Positions 19,620-26,888 of a stretch of DNA of 43,221 nucleotides are shown here, in pieces (position 1 is the first letter of the stretch; each line of letters starts with the position of its first letter). Location: the NCBI RefSeq assembly GCF_014202225.1, contig NZ_JACHGE010000001.1:1-43221 (forward strand), read 5' to 3'. The DNA is from Algibacter amylolyticus. Lineage in GTDB: Bacteria; Bacteroidota; Bacteroidia; Flavobacteriales; Flavobacteriaceae. A program made the position numbers and the translations under genes. Below the pieces are notes generated by a model that was not told the origin of the DNA, searched no databases, and saw only the letters and a program-made list of their open reading frames with translations.

Positions 19620-20060
19620 TTATACCTTTTTAATCACATTGGTTACAATACCCCAAATAACAAAGTCGTTATCGTCGGTAATTTTAATAATTGGATAGTT
19701 TGGGTTTTCGGGTTGTAGCCACATCCCGTCTCTATCAACTCTTAAACGTTTTACGGTAAATTCGCCATCTAGAAAACATACCGCAATTTTATTATTTGCA
19801 GGTTCTAAGCTTCTATCTATTACTAATAAATCGTTATCATCAAGTCCTGCTCCTATCATGGATTGTCCACTTACACGCGCATAAAAGGTGGTTTCTTTAT
19901 TTCTTACCAGTTCGGTGTCTAAGGATAAACGTTGTTGACTAAAATCTTCTGTTGGCGCTGGAAATCCTGCCGAAATTCCTGTATCGAAAAAAAGTGCCCC
20001 TGAAGACTGCGTTGATTCTGGCGAAAAAATATCTATCGAGTTTGTGTTTAGTGCTATCAT
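19620..20060 (-). CDS. umuD: UmuD-like S24 autoprotease, without adjacent umuC
   Basis: UmuD, after RecA-stimulated self-cleavage, forms the accessory subunit of translesion DNA polymerase V. The 146-residue protein shows the cleavage site Ala31-Gly32 in SAGFPAP, the catalytic Ser67 in SGQSMIGAG, and the general-base Lys104 in FTVKRL; length fits UmuD (about 140) and there is no DNA-binding domain, so it is not LexA. In most genomes umuC follows directly. Here the downstream side is a terminator and the convergent atpC, so umuC is missing from this locus. The upstream side is only 28 bp before a repeat element (20089), and I found no clear -10 box. Confidence 0.93.
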   Translation of the reverse strand: MIALNTNSIDIFSPESTQSSGALFFDTGISAGFPAPTEDFSQQRLSLDTELVRNKETTFYARVSGQSMIGAGLDDNDLLVIDRSLEPANNKIAVCFLDGEFTVKRLRVDRDGMWLQPENPNYPIIKITDDNDFVIWGIVTNVIKKV

Positions 20061-20088
20061 AAATTAAAGATTTTGCTGGCGGTTTAGT

Positions 20089-20200
20089 GCGTTAGGGATT
20101 GAGCGGTTTGTTTGAAATCCTTTTTGTTTTTCGCAAAAAGATTGAGTAGCGAAAGCCCGACCGCCTGCCCTGAGCATAGACGAAGGGTGTGGTAACGCCC
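20089..20200 (+). repeat. Three-box intergenic repeat, copy A (with nested palindrome)
   Basis: Contains the three conserved boxes shared with copies B and C: GCGTTAGGGATTGA at the 5' end, GAAAGCCCGACC in the middle (20150-20162) and GGTAACGCCC at the 3' end. GCGTTA and TAACGC at the two ends can pair. Between boxes 1 and 2 lies a CTTTTTG/CAAAAAG hairpin (20120-20140). Between boxes 2 and 3, where B and C have only about 5 bases, A carries an inserted palindrome at 20168-20187. It lies in the divergent region between umuD and a membrane-protein gene. Confidence 0.85.
20168..20187. repeat. Nested CCCTGAGC..GAAGGG palindrome inside copy A
   Basis: CCCT and AGGG close an imperfect palindrome resembling the CTGAGC-GTCGAAG type of short palindromes that I remember being scattered through many bacterial genomes. 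It occupies the small third arm of the repeat, apparently as an insertion. Confidence 0.55.
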
Positions 20201-20318
20201 AAATTAATTTTCTGCTTCTAAATTTAATTTAAAATTTTGAAATATCAACTTTTATTAGACACTATAATACATCTAAACATATCTTATAAACTGTTTATAG
20301 CCGATTTGCGTGTTTTAT

Positions 20319-20326
20319 TATATTTG
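20319..20326 (+). promoter_or_regulatory. TAnnTTTG box six bases before a start codon
   Basis: TATATTTG matches the -10 consensus but ends six bases before the ATG at 20333. If used, the transcript would be leaderless or nearly so; if the longer frame from 20237 is real, the box is inside the coding region and meaningless. Confidence 0.4.
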
Positions 20327-20332
20327 TGGTCA

Positions 20333-20875
20333 ATGGATAAAACACTAACATATATTGAAAGGCAAAAGCCATTATGGCTTCGTATTAGTGCGGCAATATT
20401 ATTTACCATTGTGGCAGGCTTAATTTTCCATTTTGTAATAACAATGGATTTTTCGTTGGAAGAACGCCACTTTTATGGCCACTTCGATTATTTCCAGACT
20501 ATATTTATTCTTTTATTTTTGGCCATTTATTTCTCTTATACAGTAAATTGTTATTTCGATTTTGGAACAAAATTATTTAAGAGAGAAAAAACGATTGGAA
20601 TTTTTAGATATGGACGCTGGAAACCGTTACCAGATTTAGACTATGTATCCTTATTTGCCGTTAATGCCAATACTTTTGAAATAAATTTATGGCATTCGAA
20701 AAACAAACATTGGGATTTATACGAAAAATACGATTTTAAAGACGCCTTTACTATTGCCTATGAGCTTTCGGAACTCTTAGATATTAGCCTACTGGACGCT
20801 ACAATTCCAGGCGATTTTAAATGGGTTGATAAAAAAGCGACGATGGAAAGTGGAAACATGGTGTATGTAAATTAA
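20333..20875 (+). CDS. Hypothetical protein with two membrane segments
   Basis: I do not recognise the family. I chose ATG 20333 (180 aa: MDKTLTYIERQKP...), because the extra 32 residues of the longer frame from 20237 look like leader DNA and a TAnnTTTG box lies just before 20333. Visible: a short basic N-terminus, a hydrophobic segment at about 19-37, a polar stretch with EERHFYGHFDYF, a second hydrophobic segment at about 56-75, then a soluble tail of about 100 residues with mixed charge and no cysteine cluster. The layout recalls small PH-like membrane proteins but I cannot show it. Its end overlaps the convergent DUF3157-like gene by 4 bp. Confidence 0.7.
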   Translation: MDKTLTYIERQKPLWLRISAAILFTIVAGLIFHFVITMDFSLEERHFYGHFDYFQTIFILLFLAIYFSYTVNCYFDFGTKLFKREKTIGIFRYGRWKPLPDLDYVSLFAVNANTFEINLWHSKNKHWDLYEKYDFKDAFTIAYELSELLDISLLDATIPGDFKWVDKKATMESGNMVYVN

Positions 20876-21309
20876 AAAATATCCTGCTTTTTAATAATGG
20901 TATTGCCTATACGCTTATATGCAACAGGTATTCCGTTAGCACAAAATTGATATGTGGCTTTCGATTTTTGTTCGGAAACGGATAGCAATAAAACATCTTC
21001 TATGGTACAATTATTATCTTTTGCTACTTTTGCTTTTACGTGACTTATTGTAGCGCGTCCTTTTTTTAATTGGGCTTGTATTTTACTATTTAAAGCCGGC
21101 TCCTTAAAGTCTGATGCTAAATTACAGCCTGTATCCGCTTTTAAAGGTGTTTTAATGCTTGTTAATGAAGATTGCCCATCGATATACTCCCAAGTAAAAT
21201 CGGCTTTAAGTAATACACGTCTACCATCCTCTGTATTTACAATCTGATTATTTTGTGCACATACAAAAGATGAAACTAAAAGACTTAAAAGGAAAAAATA
21301 TGTTTTCAT
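20872..21309 (-). CDS. Secreted DUF3157-like protein
   Basis: The 145-residue protein has a signal peptide (cut near residue 18, VCAQ) and then the pattern NTEDGRRVLLKADFTWEY, which I associate with DUF3157 and similar small periplasmic proteins. The C-terminal half contains two cysteines (ATYQFC, GCNL and NNCTIED in the middle) and alternates strands. No enzyme motif is seen. It is a lone gene on the minus strand whose end overlaps its convergent neighbour by 4 bp, so there is no terminator between them. Function unknown. Confidence 0.75.
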   Translation of the reverse strand: MKTYFFLLSLLVSSFVCAQNNQIVNTEDGRRVLLKADFTWEYIDGQSSLTSIKTPLKADTGCNLASDFKEPALNSKIQAQLKKGRATISHVKAKVAKDNNCTIEDVLLLSVSEQKSKATYQFCANGIPVAYKRIGNTIIKKQDIF

Positions 21310-21497
21310 GAAGGGAGCGTTATAAGATTATTTGTACCACCAAAAATACAATATAAAATTCATTATGTTTTAAAAAAAATAGAGACGTGAAGAATACAGA
21401 TTGCTGATAGACACCAAATTAATGTAAGAAAAAAATGATGATATTCGTTTACAAACAAAATTTAAAAAACTATATTTACTTAAACTAATCTTGAATT

Positions 21498-21926
21498 ATG
21501 GCCGAAACCTTCACTACAGTTGCAAAATTTCAATATTCGGCAGAGGCGCAAATTGTTAAAGGACGTTTGGTAGCCGAAGGGATTAAAGTATTCTTATTTG
21601 ATAATTTAACTATTGATACAGATCCTTTGGTAAGTAATGCCATTGGAGGCGTAAAGCTAAAAGTTTTATCTACCGATGTCATTAAAGCACGACATATTTT
21701 AGAAAGTATAGCAAAATACTCTATAGATGATGATGGCCAACCCGTAGTATGCCCTAATTGCAATAAGAAGGAAATTGAAATTTTTTCTACCATAACCAAT
21801 TTAAAATCTCTTTTAGCATTCATTTTTGCATTAGTAGCAAACCTTTTAACAAGTGTTTTACCTATTTACACAAAGCACAAATACAGGTGTAATAATTGCA
21901 AAACAGAATTTGAAATTTCTAAGTGA
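21498..21926 (+). CDS. DUF2007 protein with C-terminal zinc ribbon and membrane segment
   Basis: The 142-residue protein begins with a DUF2007-type domain (about 5-75: TTVAKFQYSAEAQIVKGRLVAEGI, VLSTDVIKARHIL), a small alpha-beta fold proposed to act in signalling. A CPNC motif near 87-90 and a CNNC motif near 132-135 can form a split zinc ribbon, with one hydrophobic segment (LKSLLAFIFALVANLLTSVL) between them, so the two halves of the ribbon would lie close to the membrane. The gene stands alone. Role unknown. Confidence 0.82.
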   Translation: MAETFTTVAKFQYSAEAQIVKGRLVAEGIKVFLFDNLTIDTDPLVSNAIGGVKLKVLSTDVIKARHILESIAKYSIDDDGQPVVCPNCNKKEIEIFSTITNLKSLLAFIFALVANLLTSVLPIYTKHKYRCNNCKTEFEISK

Positions 21927-22041
21927 TAAACTGGATTACACGAGTCTTCATTTAGCTAAAAATTCTATCCATTCCATTATATTTAAACGATTGCAATACC
22001 CAAAGTTTGTAACAACACTAAAATTGTTAGTCTCTATATTA

Positions 22042-22085
22042 GTTCTCGATACGATTTTTTTATCAAAAAATCACTCGAACTGACA
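22042..22085. repeat. Intergenic palindrome, possible bidirectional terminator
   Basis: Inner stem GATTTTTT (22053-22060) / AAAAAATC (22065-22072) with TATC loop, flanked by GTTCTCGA on the left and CTCGAAC-TGACA on the right, which extend the pairing imperfectly. It sits between the convergent DUF2007 and mocR genes. From memory, near-identical palindromes are frequent between flavobacterial genes; I could not check this. Confidence 0.6.
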
Positions 22086-22117
22086 CTTTCCAACTCTTAT
22101 TAGCTATTAAAACTTAT

Positions 22118-23599
22118 TTAAAGCACTGCACTATAGGCTATTTTTAGTTTTTTAACTACGAGTTCAATTTCTGCTTCATTAAAATGCCCAAAACCAAACC
22201 GAATAGCACATGTATCTTTATCTTGATATAGCGTGGTATTAGGAAGGTGCAAATCGTTTTTTTCGGCTTCTTCGGCTAATTGTACCAAAGATATTTTGGG
22301 CTCAAATTGCAACCAAATTGCTAGTCCGCCAGATGGTAGTTCCCAATGAATAACATCTTGAAAATGCTGTGTTAAATGCCTACACAAACAATTGCGCCTT
22401 TCTTTATAAATTACAATATTCTTTTTAAGTAGGCGATAAATTTCACCTTCCATAATTAACTCAGCTAGCATTTGTTCCTGTATAACATCTCCCTGCTTAT
22501 CTAGTAATTTTAAATAATTTTTAGCTTCTTTAATTAAATTTTCGGGCGCTACAACAAAACCAACTTGAAAACTAGGGAATAAGGATTGCCCCAACTTGCC
22601 TAAATAAATAACCATGCCCTTAGCATCGGCACTCGCCATAGGTAACATAGCAGAACCTTCGAACTGAAAATCGTAATCAAAATCATCTTCAATTATAGCA
22701 AATTGGTAAGCTTTGGCTAAGGCTAACAATTTTATACGGCGTTCTGCACTTAGTGTTGCTGTTGTTGGGTAATGCCGGTGTGCACAAACATAAACGCACC
22801 TAATACTACCTTTTACAAAATGTGTTTTTATATAATCTACATCCAATCCATGTGCATCCACAGGAATTGTTTTAATATTGGCTCCTGCCTGCTGAAAAAT
22901 CATGTTAGAGGCATAATTACTTAAATGCCCCACCAAAACCACATCGTTTTGCTGTATTAAAAGTTGCGAAACGATATACAAACTCATTTCTGTACTTCGG
23001 GTACTTAAAAGATTATTAGGTTGTATATGGAAACCGCGTGTAGCATTTAAATAATTACACAACTGCATTTCGAAAAGTGAGTAAGATGATTCATTCCATT
23101 TACTAACCACCGATTTTCGTTTCATTACCGCGCTATACCATCTAGAAAATTGGTGTACTGGATGCAATCTTAAATCTGGCGAGCCTTCATTTATACTATA
23201 TTTCGCCTTTGTAACCTTAATATTTGAGGCCAAATTAAAAGACGACTGAAAAGGAAACCCTGTAGTAGTAGAGTATGTATTGGCTTGATCTATATGTTGT
23301 GCGCTAGCTTTTATTTTTGCAGTAGTTTGCTCAGGCACCAAAACAAAAGTGCCTTTATTGGGTATAATATTTACCCAACCTTGCGAGGCTAACTCATCGT
23401 AAACCGCAACAACCGTGTTTCTATGTATTTTTAAAACCTGACTTAAAACGCGGGTTCCGGGTAAAACGGTGCCCTTTGTTAAATAGCCACGTTGTATGGC
23501 ATTTATAACTTGCTGCGCTATTTGGATATATACAGGCTGCGCACTCAATTTGTCGAATTCTATTAACTGATTTAGAAGTTGGCTAACCGGACTATTCAT
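22118..23599 (-). CDS. MocR/GabR-type regulator lacking the PLP lysine
   Basis: MocR regulators join a GntR winged helix to a fold-type I aminotransferase-like domain that senses PLP and an effector. Here the 493 residues comprise the winged helix (about 16-85, TKGTVLPGTRVLSQVLKIHRNTV), a linker, and the large domain (about 130-493) with AHRHYPTT and IIEDDFDYDFQFEG conserved. The Schiff-base segment, usually GTFSKTLFP, reads GKLGQSLFP: Gln338 stands where the lysine is expected. The neighbouring ExPxY segment is also changed (GHLSNY). It is divergent from a TonB receptor with only 71 bp between, and a repeated motif covers its start codon, so autoregulation and control of the receptor are likely. 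Confidence 0.9.
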   Translation of the reverse strand: MNSPVSQLLNQLIEFDKLSAQPVYIQIAQQVINAIQRGYLTKGTVLPGTRVLSQVLKIHRNTVVAVYDELASQGWVNIIPNKGTFVLVPEQTTAKIKASAQHIDQANTYSTTTGFPFQSSFNLASNIKVTKAKYSINEGSPDLRLHPVHQFSRWYSAVMKRKSVVSKWNESSYSLFEMQLCNYLNATRGFHIQPNNLLSTRSTEMSLYIVSQLLIQQNDVVLVGHLSNYASNMIFQQAGANIKTIPVDAHGLDVDYIKTHFVKGSIRCVYVCAHRHYPTTATLSAERRIKLLALAKAYQFAIIEDDFDYDFQFEGSAMLPMASADAKGMVIYLGKLGQSLFPSFQVGFVVAPENLIKEAKNYLKLLDKQGDVIQEQMLAELIMEGEIYRLLKKNIVIYKERRNCLCRHLTQHFQDVIHWELPSGGLAIWLQFEPKISLVQLAEEAEKNDLHLPNTTLYQDKDTCAIRFGFGHFNEAEIELVVKKLKIAYSAVL

Positions 23600-23629
23600 T
23601 GTTTTAAAACTGGACTATTCTACTCGTCC
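23589..23629. promoter_or_regulatory. Candidate MocR operator: direct repeats plus inverted half-site
   Basis: GGACTATTC occurs at 23589-23597 and again at 23612-23620, 23 bases apart (about two helical turns), and a GTCC at 23626-23629 is inverted to the GGAC of the second copy. The first copy overlaps the mocR start codon. MocR proteins such as GabR and PdxR are known to bind spaced direct repeats. Confidence 0.5.
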
Positions 23630-23670
23630 GGAAAGTTACGACTTTTGCAGCGTTAAAAACAAATCATTTA

Positions 23671-25494
23671 ATGAAGTCTATTTACGCTACAATCGCATTT
23701 ACGTGTTTATCTATTATTGGGTACGCACAAGAAAACCCTGTACAAACAAATTCGTTGGAAGAAGTTATTATTAATTCTACAAGAATCAATTTACCTTTTA
23801 AAGAAAACTCTAGAACCATAGATATTATTTCTTCAGAAGACATTAAAAAAAGTGCCTCAACTACCCTAGCCGATTTACTACAACAAGTAGCCGGAATAGA
23901 TATTAGACGCCGTGGAACTGCTGGTAGTCAGGCTGATTTATATATTCGCGGTGGTAGTTTCGACCAAACATTACTGCTAATTGATGGTATAAAAATGGAC
24001 GATGCACAAACCGGGCATCACACCATGAATGCCGCTTTACCGCTAGAAGTTATAGAACGTATTGAAATCATCAAAGGGCCAGCTGCTCGTGTTTTTGGGC
24101 AAAATGCGTTTAATGGTGCCATAAACATAATCACTAAAAAAGAACTTAGCAATTCGGTTTCAGTAAAAACAGAAACTGGATCTTTTGGACAGTTAAACGC
24201 TGGCGTTACCGTTGGTGCAGACCTCGATAACTCGTCGCATATTGTTCATGTAGATAAAATGACATCGGCAGGTTACCGCCATAATACCGATTACGATAAC
24301 AGTAACTATTTTGTTAAAAGCGTTTTTAATAAAAACAAAAAAGCTATTGAAATGATTGCTACGTTTCAAGAACGAAAATTTGGCGCCAATGGGTTTTATG
24401 CTAGAGAAAGCGCTACCGAGCAATACGAAGAAACCCAAAACAGCCTTATTGGATTTACTACAACCTTTAACACCGAAAAATTAACCCTTAAACCTCGCGT
24501 ATACTGGAAACGTAACCAAGATGAATATGTATATTTAAGAAACGACCCAACCGTTTACCGTAATTTACATATTACCAACAAAATTGGCGCAGAGCTTAAC
24601 GGAAACTATACATCTAAAGCCGGAATAACTGGTTTTGGCATCGATCTTTCTCAAGTTTATATTAATAGCAATAATTTAGGAAACCGCAATCGTTTTATGA
24701 CAACCTTGTTTTTAGAACATGCCTTTAAATTAGCCAACCAAAATTTAGATATTACACCAGGCGTTGCGGTTACCTATTTTTCAGATTTCGATTTTTATGC
24801 CTTTCCAGGTATAGACATTGGATACAAAATTAACGACCAATTAAAAGCATACGGTAACATAGGCTATACTTATAGAATACCAACTTATACCGATTTGTAT
24901 TATAACGACCCAAGTACGGTTGGAAACCCAGACTTAGAGGTTGAGGAAGCTTTTTCGCAAGAAATTGGAATTAAATATTTTTCTCCAAAATTTACAGGAT
25001 CGTTGGCCGTTTACAACCGCGATGCACAAAACTTAATAGATTTTGTTCGCACCGGAGTTACAGAAACCATTTATACAGCAACCAATATTACCGAGGTTAA
25101 CACAAAAGGGTTCGAGGTAGATGCTGCATACCATTTTAAACATAACACTTATAACCAAACGCTTGCCGTAGGGTATAACTTTTTAGAAGACGATATTTTA
25201 AACGATAATAAAGACCTATCGCGTTACTCATTAAACACCCTTAAGCACCATTTTACAACCCGTTTAAGTACACAATTTTTTAAAAATGTGAGTCAGAATA
25301 TTATTTACAAACACGCCGAACGTACTACTGGCGATAGTTATAATGTTTGGGATGCCTCCATTGCATTACACCTAAAACAGCTAGAGTTCACCTTTACGGC
25401 AAGTAATATTTTTAATGCCGATTATATTGAAGCTGGTTTCGTGCCTATGCCACCAAGCAATGTGCTTTTTGGGCTAAACTATAAGTTTAAATAA
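23671..25494 (+). CDS. TonB-dependent receptor, BtuB-sized
   Basis: The 607-residue protein has a signal peptide (cut after about residue 19, GYAQ), a TonB-box-like region (NSLEEVIINSTR), a plug domain (about 40-160: SASTTLADLLQQVAGIDIRRRG, IRGGSFDQTLLLIDGIKM, GPAARVFGQNAFNGAINIIT) and a barrel ending in FGLNYKFK. There is no N-terminal carboxypeptidase-like domain. Size and plug resemble cobalamin/siderophore receptors (BtuB type), but the substrate cannot be read from sequence. It is divergent from the MocR-type regulator, which suggests a vitamin, amine or amino-acid-related ligand. A repeat element begins 4 bases after the stop. Confidence 0.93.
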   Translation: MKSIYATIAFTCLSIIGYAQENPVQTNSLEEVIINSTRINLPFKENSRTIDIISSEDIKKSASTTLADLLQQVAGIDIRRRGTAGSQADLYIRGGSFDQTLLLIDGIKMDDAQTGHHTMNAALPLEVIERIEIIKGPAARVFGQNAFNGAINIITKKELSNSVSVKTETGSFGQLNAGVTVGADLDNSSHIVHVDKMTSAGYRHNTDYDNSNYFVKSVFNKNKKAIEMIATFQERKFGANGFYARESATEQYEETQNSLIGFTTTFNTEKLTLKPRVYWKRNQDEYVYLRNDPTVYRNLHITNKIGAELNGNYTSKAGITGFGIDLSQVYINSNNLGNRNRFMTTLFLEHAFKLANQNLDITPGVAVTYFSDFDFYAFPGIDIGYKINDQLKAYGNIGYTYRIPTYTDLYYNDPSTVGNPDLEVEEAFSQEIGIKYFSPKFTGSLAVYNRDAQNLIDFVRTGVTETIYTATNITEVNTKGFEVDAAYHFKHNTYNQTLAVGYNFLEDDILNDNKDLSRYSLNTLKHHFTTRLSTQFFKNVSQNIIYKHAERTTGDSYNVWDASIALHLKQLEFTFTASNIFNADYIEAGFVPMPPSNVLFGLNYKFK

Positions 25495-25497
25495 TTT

Positions 25498-25597
25498 GGG
25501 CGTTACCACAAGGGTCGGGCTTTCGGTAGTCGCTTTTTTGTGTTGCATATGTGCAACAACACAAAAAGAGCTTCAACAGTACCTCAATCCCTAACGC
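25498..25597 (-). repeat. Three-box intergenic repeat, copy B
   Basis: Read on the minus strand it has the same boxes as copy A: GCGTTAGGGATTGA, GAAAGCCCGACC, GGTAACGCCC. The arm between boxes 1 and 2 is a long hairpin (CTTTTTGTGTTG with CAACACAAAAA). The arm between boxes 2 and 3 is short (ACC-CTTGT-GGT). It starts 4 bases after the receptor stop codon and might end transcription. Confidence 0.85.
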
Positions 25598-25764
25598 GGG
25601 TAAGTCTGTATAATTTAATTAACAATCCAATCGTTTTAAGCTTTTCTGCTAGAACTCGCATAATACTAAGCCAAATTTAAAAATACTTTATATCCATATT
25701 GCGGTTTATTCATAACAAATAACATGATGTTTTAAACTCAAGTTTTAGGATTAATGTAACTCGC

Positions 25765-25852
25765 GCGTTAGGGATTGAAGTGGATAGCCCACAGCCTGAC
25801 GTAGGAAGAGCGAGGACTTGTAACGGAAAGCCCGACCCTTGCGGTAACGCCC
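25765..25852 (+). repeat. Three-box intergenic repeat, copy C
   Basis: Shares all three boxes with A and B, but the arm between boxes 1 and 2 is GC-richer and different in sequence (AGTGGATAGCCCACAGCC...), with only weak pairing. The small arm reads ACC-CTTGC-GGT. It ends 32 bases before the -10 box of the next gene. Confidence 0.85.
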
Positions 25853-25884
25853 AAAATACTATTTTAGTTCTAATATCGTTTTGT

Positions 25885-25892
25885 TAACTTTG
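25885..25892 (+). promoter_or_regulatory. -10 box for cupin_8 gene
   Basis: TAACTTTG matches TAnnTTTG and lies 21 bases before the TTG start at 25914, supporting that start. Confidence 0.6.
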
Positions 25893-25913
25893 CGATCTTA
25901 AACTAAATATACT

Positions 25914-26780
25914 TTGTCGTTAAACCTACAGGATATTCCGCGTGTAAAAACCATTACTAAAGCGGATTTTTTAAAGCACTATTTTAAACCGCAAAAACCT
26001 GTGGTAGTGGAGTGCTTAACCCAAGATTGGCCGGCATACAGCAAATGGAATTTAGAGTATATGAAGGTCGTTGGCGGCGATATTACCATTCCGCTATACG
26101 ACGACAGACCGGTAGATTATAAAGATGGTTTTAACGAGCCGCATGCCAAAATGAAACTGCGCGATTATATAGATTTATTAAAGCGTGAACCTACTAAATA
26201 CCGTATTTTTTTATGGAATGCCTTAAAGGAAATACCTCAACTACAAAAGGATTTTACTTTTCCTAAACTAGGAATTAGGCTTATAAAAGGTATACCTATG
26301 CTGTTTTTTGGCGGTAAGGATTCGCATACCTTTATGCATTACGATATTGATTTGGCTAATATTTTTCATTTTCATTTCGAGGGGCAAAAACAAGTTATTT
26401 TATTCGACCAAAAGCAAAACGACTTCCTGTATAAAATTCCGCATGCCTTAATTACCAGAGAAGATATAGATTTTAATAACCCCGATTTTAAAAAATGGCC
26501 TATGCTTAAAAAGGCTAAGGGTTACAAAACCGAACTTAAACATGGCGAAATGCTATACATGCCAGAAGGATATTGGCACTATATGCGCTACATTACACCT
26601 GGGTTTTCTATGAGTTTAAGAGCACTTGCCAGAAACCCAAAAAACTTTAGTAAAGCCGTTTATAACATTTTAATAATGCGCAATTTCGATAATGTGATGC
26701 GCCGTATTAAAGGCCAAAAATGGATAGACTGGAAAAACGAACAAGCCATTTTAAAAACCAACAAACATTTACAAAGCTAA
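25914..26780 (+). CDS. Cupin_8/JmjC-like Fe(II)/2-oxoglutarate oxygenase-fold protein
   Basis: The 288-residue protein matches the cupin_8 (JmjC) family: KPVVVECLTQDWPAYSKW near 30-47, the metal motif HYD in FMHYDIDLANIFHFHFEG near 141-158, and the distal His in MPEGYWHYMRY near 220. HxD...H would hold Fe(II), so dioxygenase activity (hydroxylation of a protein or small molecule) is plausible. The start is TTG: an in-frame TAA lies at 25899 and the next Met is residue 51, inside the domain. A -10 box lies 21 bases upstream. It stands alone behind two repeat elements; the target is unknown. Confidence 0.88.
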   Translation: MSLNLQDIPRVKTITKADFLKHYFKPQKPVVVECLTQDWPAYSKWNLEYMKVVGGDITIPLYDDRPVDYKDGFNEPHAKMKLRDYIDLLKREPTKYRIFLWNALKEIPQLQKDFTFPKLGIRLIKGIPMLFFGGKDSHTFMHYDIDLANIFHFHFEGQKQVILFDQKQNDFLYKIPHALITREDIDFNNPDFKKWPMLKKAKGYKTELKHGEMLYMPEGYWHYMRYITPGFSMSLRALARNPKNFSKAVYNILIMRNFDNVMRRIKGQKWIDWKNEQAILKTNKHLQS

Positions 26781-26842
26781 AACACCTGTTTTTAGGGCTT
26801 TTTAAACAAACTCTAAATAAGATAGAACTTACAAATAAACCT

Positions 26843-26871
26843 TTGATATTAAAAAACTTGTAATATCTTTG
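26843..26871 (+). promoter_or_regulatory. Promoter of outer-membrane protein gene
   Basis: TTG (26843-26845), 18-base spacer, TATCTTTG (26864-26871): a full Bacteroidota-type promoter. Transcription should start around 26877, giving a leader of about 105 nt before the ATG at 26984. Confidence 0.75.
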
Positions 26872-26888
26872 CCCACTTAAATTTAAAG

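Larger units (their letters stand above)
25495..25913. other. 419-bp gene-free region holding two repeat copies and a promoter
   Basis: No ORF is convincing here. It contains repeat copy B (25498-25597, minus orientation), an AT-rich spacer of 167 bp without recognisable features, repeat copy C (25765-25852, plus orientation) and the -10 box of the cupin-like gene (25885-25892). No transposase or IS end is visible between the repeats. Confidence 0.7.

Noticed and set aside
19620-20060. LexA repressor
   Set aside because: The S24 domain is present, but there is no N-terminal helix-turn-helix and the length fits UmuD.
21853-22083. 76-codon plus-strand frame overlapping the end of the DUF2007 gene
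   Set aside because: It starts within the zinc-ribbon coding part in another frame and runs into the palindrome; no motif or promoter.
25498-25852. Insertion sequence bounded by the inverted repeats B and C
   Set aside because: The 167-bp spacer between them encodes nothing and the same element occurs alone as copy A, so they are two independent copies.
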